NCBI RefSeq assembly: GCF_018636735.1
Contig: NZ_CP045200.1
Span: forward strand, 868,001 to 932,000
Reading direction: 5' to 3'
Origin: Erythrobacter sp. 3-20A1M
Lineage (GTDB): Bacteria; Pseudomonadota; Alphaproteobacteria; Sphingomonadales; Sphingomonadaceae
DNA length: 64,000 nt
Position 1 is the stretch's first letter. Every line of letters starts with the position of its first letter. The position numbers and the translations under genes were made by a program. Positions 53,791-63,499 of the stretch are shown here, one piece after another. The notes below the pieces were generated by a model. It made no database searches and was not told the origin of the DNA. It saw only the letters and a list, made by a program, of their open reading frames with translations.

Positions 53791-56061
53791 CTATTGCGTG
53801 TCGATACCCTTCGCCTGCGCCCAGTCGGCTATTGCTTCGCGCAAGCAGCCGGGCGGGCGCACCAGCCATTCGTCCATCGCGGCCTCGATCTCGGCCAGGT
53901 CGACCTGGCGCACCAGTTCCTTGATCGGGCCGACCGAGCTGGGGGTGATCGACAGGCGGCGGATGCCGACGCCCAGCAGCGCCAGCGCCTCCAGCCGCCG
54001 GCCACCCATCTCGCCGCATACGCCGAGGTCGATCGGCTGGCCCTGCGTCCCGCGCACGAGGCGGCGCAGGAACCGCAGGATCGCCGGGCTGAGCCAGTCG
54101 TAACGCTCCGCCAGCTTGGGATTGGCGCGATCGGCGGCGAACAGGAACTGGGTCAGGTCGTTGGTGCCGATCGACATGAAGGAGATGCGCGGGATCATCA
54201 GGTCCAGCACTTCGGCGAGTGCCGGCACCTCCAACATCACGCCATAGCGGATGGTTTCTGGCAGCATCTTCTTGCGGTCGCGCATGTAATCGAGCTGTTC
54301 GTCGAACACCGCCTTCGCCGCATCGAATTCCCACGGCTCCGCCACCATCGGGAACATGACATTGAGGGGGCGGCCACCGGCGGCCTCCAGCAGGGCGCGG
54401 GCCTGCGCCTTCAGCAATCCCTTACGCTCCATCGCCAAGCGCAGCGCGCGCCAGCCCATGGCCGGGTTCTCGTCCTGCTCGGCATACTCGGAGGCGAGAT
54501 AGGGCACCGCCTTGTCTCCCCCGATATCGACCGTGCGGAACACCACCGGCTTGCTCCCGGCGGCGTCCATCACGTCGCGATAGAGCCTAGTCTGCCGCTC
54601 GCGCTGGGGCAGGGTCGCGGAAACGAGGAACTGGAACTCGGTCCGGAAGAGGCCGATGCCGTCCGCACCGACGAGGTTGAGCGACGAGATGTCGTCGCGC
54701 AGCCCCGCATTCATCATCACCTGGATGCGCGTTCCGTCCCGCGTGAACGGCTCCACGTCGCGCAGTTCGGCATAGCTGGCGAGGCGTTTCTTCGTCTGGG
54801 CGAAACGCGCCTCGAACGCCTGCAACATGGTCTGCGCCGGCCGCGCGGTTGCCGTGCCCGCATCTGCATCCAGCAGCACCTCGTCACCTTCGCGGACCAT
54901 GCCGCGAAGGCCCCGCACGCGGCCCAGCACCGGCACCGCCATCGCCCGCGCGACGATCACCACATGCGCGGTGAGCGAGCCTTCCTCCAGGATCACGCCC
55001 TTGAGCTTGCGCCGGTCGTATTCGAGCAGTTCGGCCGGACCCAGGTTCTTCGCGATCAGGATCGTGTCGCGCGGCAACCCCTTGCTCGCCGCGGTGCCGA
55101 TCTGGCCCGAGACGATCCGCAGCAGCCGGTTCGACAGGTCCTCCAGATCGTGCATCCGGTCGGCCAGCAGCGGATCGTCGATCTCGCGCATCCGCATCCG
55201 GGTGCGCTGCTGCACCCGCTCGATCGCCGCTTCCGCCGTCAGCCCGGAATCGATCGCCTCGTTGATGCGCCGCGACCACCCTTCGTCATAGGCGAACATC
55301 TTGTAGGTCTGGAGCACCTCCTCGTGCTCGCCCCCGGCGCCGAATTCGGCCTGCTGCGCCATGGTATCGATCTGGTCGCGCATCCGGTCGAACGCGCGAT
55401 AGACCCGCTGCCGCTCCACCTCCACGTCCTCGGCGACGACCTGGTCGATGGTGACGCGCGGCTGATGATAGACCGCGACGCCGCTCGCCAGCCCCTTCAC
55501 CAGCGGCAGCCCCTCCATCTTGGCGGGTTCGGTGCTCGCCCTGGTCAGGCCGAGCGCCTCCTCCTCGTCGATCAGACCTGTGTTGGCGATCAGTTCGGAC
55601 AGGACCATCGCGGTGGTCTGCAACGCCTCGATCTCGACATCCTCGTACCGCCGTGGATCGAGGTGCTGCACGTTGAGCGCGCCCACCGCGCGTTCGCGAT
55701 AGACGATCGGAACGCCGGCGAAGGAGTGGAACTTCTCCTCCCCCGTTTCGGGCCGGTACTGGAAATCGGGGTGCGCCTTCGCCTCGGCCAGGTTCAGCGT
55801 CTCCACATTCTGGGCAATGGTGCCGGTCAGCCCCTCGCCCAGTGCCATGCGGGTGACGTGCACCGCCTCCTGCTTCAGCCCGCGGGTCGCGAACAGCTCC
55901 AGCATCCCTTCGCGCAGGAGGTAGATCGAGCACACTTCGCTATCGAGCGCTTCGCCCACGATCTCCACCACGCGGTCAAGCTTGCCCTGCGCGTGAAGAC
56001 GCGAGGCCATTACCTCGTGCAGGTGGGTCAGGATCTGACGGGCGGCGGCGGCGGCGCTCAT
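53791..56061 (-). CDS. ptsP: Phosphoenolpyruvate-protein phosphotransferase PtsP (EI-Ntr)
   Basis: 756 aa. A GAF domain (about 20-170) precedes the Enzyme I core. The phosphorylated His is in 'EEGSLTAHVVIVARAMAVPV' (about residue 365). The PEP-binding barrel has 'GIGLFRTEFQFL', 'FRTVDIGGDKAVPYLA', 'SIGTNDLTQFLFAADRANPK' and 'GVCGEMGGRRLEALALLGVG' with the active Cys. It passes phosphate from PEP to NPr in the nitrogen PTS, a regulatory chain rather than sugar transport. It competes for the same PEP as the ppc-like enzyme. Confidence 0.95.
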   Translation of the reverse strand: MSAAAAARQILTHLHEVMASRLHAQGKLDRVVEIVGEALDSEVCSIYLLREGMLELFATRGLKQEAVHVTRMALGEGLTGTIAQNVETLNLAEAKAHPDFQYRPETGEEKFHSFAGVPIVYRERAVGALNVQHLDPRRYEDVEIEALQTTAMVLSELIANTGLIDEEEALGLTRASTEPAKMEGLPLVKGLASGVAVYHQPRVTIDQVVAEDVEVERQRVYRAFDRMRDQIDTMAQQAEFGAGGEHEEVLQTYKMFAYDEGWSRRINEAIDSGLTAEAAIERVQQRTRMRMREIDDPLLADRMHDLEDLSNRLLRIVSGQIGTAASKGLPRDTILIAKNLGPAELLEYDRRKLKGVILEEGSLTAHVVIVARAMAVPVLGRVRGLRGMVREGDEVLLDADAGTATARPAQTMLQAFEARFAQTKKRLASYAELRDVEPFTRDGTRIQVMMNAGLRDDISSLNLVGADGIGLFRTEFQFLVSATLPQRERQTRLYRDVMDAAGSKPVVFRTVDIGGDKAVPYLASEYAEQDENPAMGWRALRLAMERKGLLKAQARALLEAAGGRPLNVMFPMVAEPWEFDAAKAVFDEQLDYMRDRKKMLPETIRYGVMLEVPALAEVLDLMIPRISFMSIGTNDLTQFLFAADRANPKLAERYDWLSPAILRFLRRLVRGTQGQPIDLGVCGEMGGRRLEALALLGVGIRRLSITPSSVGPIKELVRQVDLAEIEAAMDEWLVRPPGCLREAIADWAQAKGIDTQ

Positions 56062-56125
56062 ACCGAACCGCCTAGCCTATCGCGCGGCAATTGGGAAATA
56101 CGGTGAATGCCGTGCGCGGGTGCGC

Positions 56126-56281
56126 TCAGCAGGTGCCGAGCTCCTCCTTCAGGCGCAATTTCTCGCGCTTCAGGCGCTGGAGCATCGCATCGTCGGGCGC
56201 GGGCCGGGTCATTTCCTGCGCGATGGCGGCTTCGATACCCGCATGCTTGGATTTGAGGGCGCTGACATGCGATGCATTCAT
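56126..56281 (-). CDS. YdcH-family (DUF465) small protein 1
   Basis: 51 aa from ATG 56281. It is a helical hairpin: 'HVSALKSKHAGIEAAIAQEM' and 'MLQRLKREKLRLKEELGTC'. The L(K/R)x(K/R)xHxxIExxI pattern is DUF465. It is divergent from a second DUF465 gene, 168 bp away, and lies downstream-oriented toward ptsP, with 64 bp between. The function is unknown. Confidence 0.8.
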   Translation of the reverse strand: MNASHVSALKSKHAGIEAAIAQEMTRPAPDDAMLQRLKREKLRLKEELGTC

Positions 56282-56449
56282 GTGCTTTCTCCTTTTGGCC
56301 GTTGGTCGGAAGGGCGCGCGAGAGCACCGATCCGACTCGGTGATATGACCATATTTGGCAAAGCCTGCGAAGTCCTTGCCAGGCCGATAGCGATGGGCCA
56401 GTGCTGGCGCGGGACGAGACGATGACGGCGTGATCGGGGGCAAGATGCG

Positions 56450-56650
56450 ATGACCGAAGCGGAACTTCGCAAGCGCCTTGAGCACCTGAGGGTGGAACAT
56501 CGCGACATGGATGCCGCCATCGCGGCGCTGACGGAAACGGGCGGCGGCGGCGACCAATTGCAGATTGCCCGGCTCAAGAAGCGCAAGCTCGCCCTGCGCG
56601 ATCAGATCGCCGCGATCGAGGACGAATTGATCCCCGACATCATCGCCTAG
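56450..56650 (+). CDS. YdcH-family (DUF465) small protein 2
   Basis: 66 aa. It has the same hairpin plan: 'ELRKRLEHLRVEHRDMDAAI' and 'LQIARLKKRKLALRDQIAAI', with a Gly-rich turn 'TGGGGD'. It is a paralogue of the divergent gene at 56126. A DUF1465 gene follows 103 bp later. No role is known. Confidence 0.82.
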   Translation: MTEAELRKRLEHLRVEHRDMDAAIAALTETGGGGDQLQIARLKKRKLALRDQIAAIEDELIPDIIA

Positions 56651-56753
56651 ACCGCCAAGGCAGGCGAAAAAGACCTTCGATTTCTGCGACCTGTCCCCGC
56701 CCGGGAAACCGCTGCGTTGCGGCTAGGCACCATCACCGCCCGCGCCTATCGCG

Positions 56754-57218
56754 ATGGACATGCCTGCCCCTTCCGACATCAACGTCGCTATCGTCGAATC
56801 GCTCTACAGCGAAGCATTGGTCCTGGCGGACGAGGTACGGGCCACCTTCGACCTGATGCCGGTCCCCCCGGGCCGCGAAAGCGACCCGATGCGGATCGCC
56901 TTATCGACCGAAGGGCTGAAGACGACGACCCGCATCATGCATCTGCTGGCGTGGCTGATGAACCAGCGCGCCTATCTGTCGGGGCGCATGGGCGAGGTCG
57001 AATTGCGACGCGCCGGGCGTCTGCCGACCAACCGACCCAGCGAGGCACGGCATTTGCGCCTGCTATCGCCCACCACCTGCGAGCTCATCGCGCATACCGA
57101 ACAATTGCATGGGCGGGTGTCCCGGATCGACGGGCAGTGGCAGCGCGCCCTGCAATCGCGCCCCGAAGCGGTCGCGCGCTTGCGCGAGCGTCTGCACGAG
57201 GCACTGGGAAGCTTCTGA
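56754..57218 (+). CDS. DUF1465 (RcdA-like) protein
   Basis: 154 aa (152 from the second ATG). DUF1465 blocks are 'VESLYSEALVLADEVRATFD', 'IALSTEGLKTTTRIMHLLAW' and 'LMNQRAYLSGRMGEVELRRA'. The best-known member is Caulobacter RcdA, an adaptor in ClpXP degradation of the cell-cycle regulator CtrA. Whether this homologue does the same in this organism is not shown. It is a three-helix-bundle-type protein with an acidic face. It is convergent with glpK. Confidence 0.82.
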   Translation: MDMPAPSDINVAIVESLYSEALVLADEVRATFDLMPVPPGRESDPMRIALSTEGLKTTTRIMHLLAWLMNQRAYLSGRMGEVELRRAGRLPTNRPSEARHLRLLSPTTCELIAHTEQLHGRVSRIDGQWQRALQSRPEAVARLRERLHEALGSF

Positions 57219-57222
57219 CGCG

Positions 57223-58686
57223 CTAGATACCGGCCAGCGCGCGGTGCCAGCGCGTCAGCCGCTCTTCGCGCACACCCGCATCCATCGCGGGGGAGAACCG
57301 GCGCACGCCGCCGCGCATCGCATCTGCCGCCGCGGGCAGATCGGGATGCAGCCCCGCCCCCACCGCCGCGGCCATGGCGGCACCCAGCGCGGTCGTTTCG
57401 ATGAAATCGGGTCGTTCGACTTCCAGCCCTAGGATATCGGCGAGGTCCTGCGCCATCCAGCCGTTTGCGCTCATCCCGCCATCGATCTTCAGGCCCGCCC
57501 ATCGCCGCCCGTCGGCGGCGAAGGCCTCGGCAAGGTCGTGCGTCTGATGCGCCATCGATTCCAGCGCGGCACGTGCGATCTGTGCCCTACCGCTGGCAAA
57601 ACTGAGCCCGGTGATGCTGCCACGCGCATCGGCCCGCCAGTGCGGCGCACCCAGCCCGCTGAGCGCCGGGACCACCACCACCTCGCCCGAATCGCTAATC
57701 GAGCGCGCCAGCTCTTCGGTTTCGGCCGCACTCTCGATCAGGCCGAGCGTATCGCGCAGCCACTGGATCAGGCTGCCGGCGACGAACACCGATCCTTCAA
57801 GTGCGTAGCGACGCTGCCCGTCGCGCTGGGTCAGCACCGTGCCGAGCAAGCGATGGTCCGAGGTCGGCGGGGTGTCGCCCTGATTGGTCAGGATGAAAGC
57901 ACCGGTACCGTAGGTCGCCTTCGTTTCGCCTGGCGACAGGCACCCCTGCCCCACCGTCGCAGCCTGCTGGTCGCCGAGCATGCCGGTGATCGGGATGGCC
58001 CGCCCGAACAGCGCCAGCTGCGCTTCGGCCAGGTCCCCGTGCGTATCCACCACTCGGGGAAGGGTGGCGAGCGGAATTTCGAACAGGTCCGACAGGTTGG
58101 GTGCGAATTGAACTTCGTCCAGCGGCAGCAGCAGCGTGCGGCTGGCATTGCTGGCGTCGGACACATGTTCGCCCCCGGTCAGCTTCGCGACCAGCCAGCT
58201 TTCGACCGTGCCGAAGGCGAGCGCCCCACGCTCCGCCGCGCCGCGCACGGTCTCGTCGTTATCTAGCATCCAGCGCATCTTGGTCGCCGAGAAATAGGGG
58301 TCGAGCAGCAGGCCGGTCCTGCGCTGTACCTCCGGCTCGTGGTCCTGCTCCTTAAGCCGCGCACAAAGATCGGCGGTCCGCCGGTCCTGCCACACGATCG
58401 CGCGGGCGAGCGGCTCCAGCGTGTCGCGATCCCAGGCCACCACCGTCTCGCGCTGGTTGGTGATGCCGATGCAGGCGATCCGCGCGGCATCCTCGCCCAC
58501 CACTTCGCGCGCGCAGGCCAGCGTCTTGTCCCAGATCTCGTTCGCGTCGTGCTCGACCCAGCCGGGCCTTGGATAATGCTGCGTCAGCTCCGCCTGGGCG
58601 AGCCGCTCCACCGTGCCGTCCAGCCCGAACAGCATCGCGCGGGTCGAGGTCGTGCCCGCATCCAGCACCAGTATCGTATCGCCCAT
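57223..58686 (-). CDS. glpK: Glycerol kinase
   Basis: 487 aa FGGY kinase from ATG 58686. The N-terminal ATP-site start is 'ILVLDAGTTSTRAMLF', the glycerol site has 'WVEHDANEIWDKTL' and 'ITNQRETVVAWDRDT', and the FGGY signature 2 region is 'GLKIDGGMSANGWMAQDLAD'. It makes glycerol 3-phosphate. glpF and glpD are not nearby, so glycerol uptake genes lie elsewhere. Confidence 0.93.
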   Translation of the reverse strand: MGDTILVLDAGTTSTRAMLFGLDGTVERLAQAELTQHYPRPGWVEHDANEIWDKTLACAREVVGEDAARIACIGITNQRETVVAWDRDTLEPLARAIVWQDRRTADLCARLKEQDHEPEVQRRTGLLLDPYFSATKMRWMLDNDETVRGAAERGALAFGTVESWLVAKLTGGEHVSDASNASRTLLLPLDEVQFAPNLSDLFEIPLATLPRVVDTHGDLAEAQLALFGRAIPITGMLGDQQAATVGQGCLSPGETKATYGTGAFILTNQGDTPPTSDHRLLGTVLTQRDGQRRYALEGSVFVAGSLIQWLRDTLGLIESAAETEELARSISDSGEVVVVPALSGLGAPHWRADARGSITGLSFASGRAQIARAALESMAHQTHDLAEAFAADGRRWAGLKIDGGMSANGWMAQDLADILGLEVERPDFIETTALGAAMAAAVGAGLHPDLPAAADAMRGGVRRFSPAMDAGVREERLTRWHRALAGI

Positions 58687-58747
58687 CGCCCTCTCCGCTT
58701 CCCGGCGCGGCGTGACATGCGCCAGCCCGGTCCCCATATGCAACCCC

Positions 58748-59620
58748 ATGGCAGGACCACCCCCGAAACCATGGCCCACGGGCGAGACGGAGCGGATCGA
58801 ACCGCTGGTCGCGCGCGTGCTGGCGCCCAACCCCTCCCCCTATACCTATACCGGGACGCAGACCTATGTCGTCGGCACCGGAGCCGACCGCGCGATCATC
58901 GATCCCGGCCCGGACGAGGCCGAGCATCTCGGCGCCATCATGCGCGCGGTGGGCGATGCGCGGCTGACCCATATCCTGTGCACCCACACGCATCGCGACC
59001 ATTCGCCCGGGGCAGCGCCGCTGGCGCGTGAGACGGGGGCGCAAATCGTCGGGTGCGACAAGCTGGTCCTCGCCGATACCGGCCCACGCGCCGATGCCCC
59101 GTTCGACACGAGCTACGAACCCGATCGCGTGCTGGCGGATGGGGAAAGCGTTTCGGGAGATGGCTGGACGCTGACAGCCGTGGCGACGCCCGGGCACACC
59201 TCCAACCATTTGTGCTTCGCGCTGGAGGAAAGCGGCGCTCTGTTCACCGGCGACCATGTCATGGGCTGGTCGACCAGCGTCATCGTGCCGCCCGACGGCG
59301 ACATGGGCGATTACATGGACAGCCTCGATCTGCTCTATGCGCGCGAGGATCGGGTCTATTACCCCGCCCACGGCCCCGCAGTGGAGAAGCCGCGCCAGCT
59401 GGTGCGTGGGATGGTCGGCCACCGCCGCCAGCGCGAGCGGCAGATCGTCCGCCTGCTGGAGCAGGAGCCGCGCAAGCTGCGCGATTTCCTCGCGCCGATG
59501 TACAAGGGGCTCGACCCCCGGCTGGAGAAGGCGGCGCAGATGTCCGTGCATGCCCACCTCATCGATCTGGAACGGCGCGGCGTGGTCCGGCGTTCGGGAA
59601 ATCAATGGCAAACGACGTAA
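58748..59620 (+). CDS. MBL-fold metallo-hydrolase (LACTB2-like)
   Basis: 290 aa. The metal motif is 'THTHRDHSPG' (HxHxDH, near residue 79), followed by 'TPGHTSNHLCF' and 'LFTGDHVMGWSTSVIVPPDG'. A C-terminal winged-helix-like tail ('QMSVHAHLIDLERRGVVRRS') is typical of the LACTB2/endoribonuclease-like branch. Hydrolysis of RNA or a thioester is possible; the substrate is not known. It is divergent from glpK (61 bp) and overlaps the next gene by 16 bases. Confidence 0.88.
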   Translation: MAGPPPKPWPTGETERIEPLVARVLAPNPSPYTYTGTQTYVVGTGADRAIIDPGPDEAEHLGAIMRAVGDARLTHILCTHTHRDHSPGAAPLARETGAQIVGCDKLVLADTGPRADAPFDTSYEPDRVLADGESVSGDGWTLTAVATPGHTSNHLCFALEESGALFTGDHVMGWSTSVIVPPDGDMGDYMDSLDLLYAREDRVYYPAHGPAVEKPRQLVRGMVGHRRQRERQIVRLLEQEPRKLRDFLAPMYKGLDPRLEKAAQMSVHAHLIDLERRGVVRRSGNQWQTT

Positions 59621-60297
59621 AGAACGACCTGACCTCGCGGACGGAACCGACCATCCACAAGGATCGCCCCCTCGCGCGCGTGCAGGCCCTGCCGTGGCTG
59701 ATCGTGATCGTGCTGGTCGCCGCGGTCGCATGGCTCGGCTGGCGCGCCTTTCTCTACAAGGAGGAAGGCGATCCGGTGGGGAGCGCGATGCTCGCCTTCC
59801 AGAAGCAGAACTCGCTCAACGTCTTTTCCAGCCGGTTCGAGGTGGTGGCGGAAAGCACCAATGCCCAAGGGGTGCTGGGTATCGATATCCTGAAGAGCCG
59901 GCAGGCGGCGATCATCCCCGCTATGGTCGAATATCGGCTCGATCTGAGCCAGATGGATCGCGACCGGTTCGCGTGGAACGATGCCAGCGACACGCTCGAC
60001 GTGACGCTGCCGCCGCTGCGCATCTCGCGCCCCAACCTGGATGAAGCGGCGGCGAAGACCTACACCCAGGGCAGTTTCGTCACCGGCGGAGCGGCACAGG
60101 CGATGGCGAAGAACAATTCGCAGCAGGCGGAACGCAAGGCCGCGGAATTCGCCAAGAACCCCGAAGTGCTACGGCTCGCCCGGCAGGCGGCGAAGGAAGC
60201 CGTGCGCCAGAACCTCGCCATTCCGCTGCAGGTCGCGGGCTATGGCGACGTGAAGGTGAACGTGCATTTCGACGGCGAGAAGACGCCCTCCGACTGA
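59605..60297 (+). CDS. DUF4230 membrane-anchored protein
   Basis: 230 aa from ATG 59605. One N-terminal membrane helix ('LPWLIVIVLVAAVAWLGWRA') is followed by a soluble domain: 'LNVFSSRFEVVAESTNAQGV', 'IIPAMVEYRLDLSQMDRDRF' and 'DTLDVTLPPLRISRPNLD', the DUF4230 pattern. The C-terminal helix is rich in Ala/Lys. The function is unknown. It overlaps the MBL hydrolase gene, so the two are co-translated. Confidence 0.82.
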   Translation: MANDVKNDLTSRTEPTIHKDRPLARVQALPWLIVIVLVAAVAWLGWRAFLYKEEGDPVGSAMLAFQKQNSLNVFSSRFEVVAESTNAQGVLGIDILKSRQAAIIPAMVEYRLDLSQMDRDRFAWNDASDTLDVTLPPLRISRPNLDEAAAKTYTQGSFVTGGAAQAMAKNNSQQAERKAAEFAKNPEVLRLARQAAKEAVRQNLAIPLQVAGYGDVKVNVHFDGEKTPSD

Positions 60298-60315
60298 GCC
60301 CCACCCGCGACGGCG

Positions 60316-62304
60316 TCAGGTAAGGCGCCGCGTATGGCGGAAATGCGCGTAGCGATTGAGCAGGTCATGAATGATCTGCTCGGTCGAATAGCCGGTCACA
60401 TCAAGCTGATGCCCGCCCTCAGAGCTGCGCGCCATCGCCCGGAAATGACGTTCTTCGTCCTCGCCCGGTCGATGGGCCTCCGCCCAGGCGAAGCTGGGTG
60501 CCCGCAGCCCGCGGCAGCGAACCTCGTAGGTGAAGGTGCCATGGTCGCCATGCGGCACCGACAGCAGGACGTCCTGCCCCTCCATGGTGACTTCGGGGGC
60601 GAGACTGCGGCGGCGCATCTCCGCCGCCACGTCGTCCAGCGCCGGCCGCGCCCGCTCTTTCAGGAAATCGTACACCTGTTCGCGCTTGAACGAACCCGTG
60701 ATCGTGGACAAACGCTGCTTCCAGCCGATGTCCGGATCGATCGGGGCGTCGGGCAGATGGCCGTATTCGGGAACGTCGCCGCGCTTTTCCATCCGCAGTG
60801 CGCGCAGCAGACCGTAGCAGATGAACAGCATGATGACGGCGAAGGGCAGCGCGCTGGCGATGGCGGCGGTCTGCAGCGCTTCCAGTCCGCCGGCGAGCAG
60901 GAGGACCGCGGCGACCAGACCGGCACATACCGCCCAGAAGATACGCTGCCAGACCGGCGGGTTTTCTGCCGCTCCGCTGGTGATCATATCTATCACCAGC
61001 GCGCCGGAATCGGCCGAGGTGACGAAGAAGGTGACGATCAGCACGGTCGCGATCAGCGATGTCACGCTTGCCAGGGGCAATTCGGACAGGGTCGCGAACA
61101 GGGCCGTCGGCAGGTTGTTGCTGACGATGCGGGCGATCGGCGCGACACCCGACATGTCCAGCGCGATCGCGGTATTGCCGAACACCGTCATCCACAGGAA
61201 GGTGAAGAGCACCGGCACCACCAGCACGCCGAGCACGAACTGGCGGATCGTGCGCCCGCGCGAGATGCGCGCGATGAACATGCCGACGAAGGGCGACCAG
61301 GCGATCCACCAGCCCCAGTAGAACAGCGTCCAATTGGCGAGCCAGTCGTTCGGCTCGTAGGCGTACATGCGGAAGGTCCGGCCGACGATCGCCGAAAGAT
61401 AGGCGCCGGTGTTCTGGACGAAGGCCTGCAGCAGGAATACGGTCGAGCCCGTCACCAGCACGAAGCCCAGGAGCAGCACCGCGAACAGGATGTTGAGTTC
61501 CGACAGGCGCTTCACCCCCTTGTCCAGCCCCAGCATGACCGACAGCGTCGCAAGCCCGGTGATCCCGGCGATCAGCACGACCTGGATGGTCGGCAATTCC
61601 GGCACGCCGAACAGGTAGTTGAGGCCGGCATTGGCTTGCAGCACGCCGAACCCGAGCGAGGTCGCCACCCCGAACATCGTGCCCAGCACCGCGAAGATGT
61701 CGATCGCGTGGCCGATCGGCCCGTAGATGCGCCGCCCGATCAGGGGGTAGAGCGATGACCGGATGGTCAGCGGCAGGCCGCGGCGGAAGGAGAAATAGGC
61801 GAGCGCCAGCCCGACCACGGCGTAGATCGCCCAGGCGTGCACGCCCCAGTGGAAGAAGGTCAGCACCATGGCCTGGCGCGCCGATTCGACCGTGCCACCG
61901 TCCCCTACCGGGGGATTGGCGTAATGCTGGATCGGCTCCGCGACGCCGAAGAATACGAGCCCGATGCCCATCCCTGCGCTGAACAGCATCGCGAACCAAG
62001 ACAGATGACTGTATTCGGGCTCGCTTTCGTCCGGCCCCAGCTTGATATCGCCGTATTCGCTCACGGTCAGGAAGAGGACGAAGAGCAGGAAACCCGCCGC
62101 GGCAGCGATGTAGAACCAGCCGAAATCGGCGACGATCAGCGCCTGCAGCCGGTCGAAGAGAACGCTCGCGCGTTCGGGAAACAGCGCGCCTGCGGCGGCG
62201 AACAGCAGGATGAGCGAGGCCGAACCGAAAAACACCGGTCGGTTCACGACCAGGCGCGGTCCTTTGGCAATTGGTGACGCTTCTTCGAAAACAGGATCGT
62301 TCAT
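60316..62304 (-). CDS. BCCT-family betaine/choline/carnitine transporter
   Basis: 662 aa from ATG 62304 (MNDPVFEEASPIAKGPRL), with CAAGGG nine bases upstream; earlier ATG/TTG codons to 62334 are possible. Twelve helices include the BCCT signatures 'SWFAMLFSAGMGIGLVFFGV' and 'FYWGWWIAWSPFVGMFIARI'. A cytoplasmic C-terminal domain of about 160 residues follows, as in BetT-type proteins, and may sense osmolarity. It imports quaternary ammonium osmoprotectants, in keeping with a marine lifestyle. It is convergent with the DUF4230 gene. Confidence 0.92.
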   Translation of the reverse strand: MNDPVFEEASPIAKGPRLVVNRPVFFGSASLILLFAAAGALFPERASVLFDRLQALIVADFGWFYIAAAAGFLLFVLFLTVSEYGDIKLGPDESEPEYSHLSWFAMLFSAGMGIGLVFFGVAEPIQHYANPPVGDGGTVESARQAMVLTFFHWGVHAWAIYAVVGLALAYFSFRRGLPLTIRSSLYPLIGRRIYGPIGHAIDIFAVLGTMFGVATSLGFGVLQANAGLNYLFGVPELPTIQVVLIAGITGLATLSVMLGLDKGVKRLSELNILFAVLLLGFVLVTGSTVFLLQAFVQNTGAYLSAIVGRTFRMYAYEPNDWLANWTLFYWGWWIAWSPFVGMFIARISRGRTIRQFVLGVLVVPVLFTFLWMTVFGNTAIALDMSGVAPIARIVSNNLPTALFATLSELPLASVTSLIATVLIVTFFVTSADSGALVIDMITSGAAENPPVWQRIFWAVCAGLVAAVLLLAGGLEALQTAAIASALPFAVIMLFICYGLLRALRMEKRGDVPEYGHLPDAPIDPDIGWKQRLSTITGSFKREQVYDFLKERARPALDDVAAEMRRRSLAPEVTMEGQDVLLSVPHGDHGTFTYEVRCRGLRAPSFAWAEAHRPGEDEERHFRAMARSSEGGHQLDVTGYSTEQIIHDLLNRYAHFRHTRRLT

Positions 62305-62432
62305 TCCTGGGAGCCCTTGCATCCCCATTAACAAAGAGCAACCGCAGCGGTCGGCAAGCGCGTGGCAGGAAATCTGGTTGGGAGCCGGACCGTAGCGTTC
62401 CTATATGCGTTGCGAGAGCAAAAGGAGACCCG

Positions 62433-63419
62433 ATGACCCTTCAGACCGACATCCCGACGGGCGATGATCTGATCGCCGAGATCGAGCGGCTGCGTAAAGA
62501 GCGCAACGCGGTGATCCTGGCGCATTACTATCAGGCACCGCATATCCAGGACCTCGCCGATTTCGTCGGCGACAGCCTGGAGCTCAGCCGCAAGGCGGCG
62601 GATACCGACGCGGACGTGATCGCGTTCTGCGGGGTCAAGTTCATGGCTGATACCGCCAAGATTTTGAGCCCGGACAAGATCGTGGTGCTGCCCGATCTCG
62701 ACGCCGGGTGCTCGCTCGAAGACAGCTGCCCGCCGGAGAAATTCCGCGCCTTCCGCGAAAAGCACCCCGACCACATCGCGCTGACGTACATCAACTGCTC
62801 GACCGAGGTGAAGGCGCTGAGCGATGTCATCGTCACCAGCTCCAGCGCCGAAACGATCATCAGCCAGATACCGGAAGACCAGAAGATCATCTTCGGCCCC
62901 GACCGGCATCTGGGTGGTTACATGAGCCGTAAGTTCAACCGCGAGATGCTGCTGTGGCCGGGTGTGTGCATCGTGCACGAGGCGTTCAGCGAGACCGAAC
63001 TGCTGAAGCTGAAGCAGCAGCATCCCGGTGCGCCGGTCGCCGCGCATCCCGAATGCCCGCCGACGATCATCGACCATGCCGATTACGTCGGCTCGACCAG
63101 CGGCATTCTGCAATATGCCGAGACGTTCAAAGGCGACACGCTGATCGTCGCGACCGAGCCGCACATCATCCACCAGATGGAAAAGGCGCTGCCGGACAAG
63201 ACTTTCATCGGCGCGCCCGGGGCGGACGGCAACTGCGCCTGCAATATCTGCCCTTACATGGCTTTGAACACCCTGCCCAAGCTCTACACCGCGCTGCGCG
63301 ATCTGGAGCCGCGGATCGAGATCGAAGAAGGCTTGCGGCTGAAGGCGAAGCAGAGCCTCGACCGGATGCTGGAAATGGCCAGCGGCACGATCGGCAAGGG
63401 CGATCTGGGCCGAGTTTGA
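62433..63419 (+). CDS. nadA: Quinolinate synthase
   Basis: 328 aa from ATG 62433, with AAAGGAG upstream. It condenses iminoaspartate with DHAP in NAD synthesis. The three cluster Cys are in 'DLDAGCSLEDSCPPEKF', 'WPGVCIVHEAF' and 'GNCACNICPYMALNTLPKLY'. Substrate blocks 'AHYYQAPHIQDLADFVGDSL' and 'STSGILQYAE' are intact. nadB and nadC are not adjacent. It is divergent from the BCCT transporter. Confidence 0.95.
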   Translation: MTLQTDIPTGDDLIAEIERLRKERNAVILAHYYQAPHIQDLADFVGDSLELSRKAADTDADVIAFCGVKFMADTAKILSPDKIVVLPDLDAGCSLEDSCPPEKFRAFREKHPDHIALTYINCSTEVKALSDVIVTSSSAETIISQIPEDQKIIFGPDRHLGGYMSRKFNREMLLWPGVCIVHEAFSETELLKLKQQHPGAPVAAHPECPPTIIDHADYVGSTSGILQYAETFKGDTLIVATEPHIIHQMEKALPDKTFIGAPGADGNCACNICPYMALNTLPKLYTALRDLEPRIEIEEGLRLKAKQSLDRMLEMASGTIGKGDLGRV

Positions 63420-63499
63420 GGCGCACGTCCGGCCCCGTTGCAACCGTTCGCCGGGCTGCGCGTTGAACGGCAATTGGCGGCAGCTGGGGCAGTTCTTCC

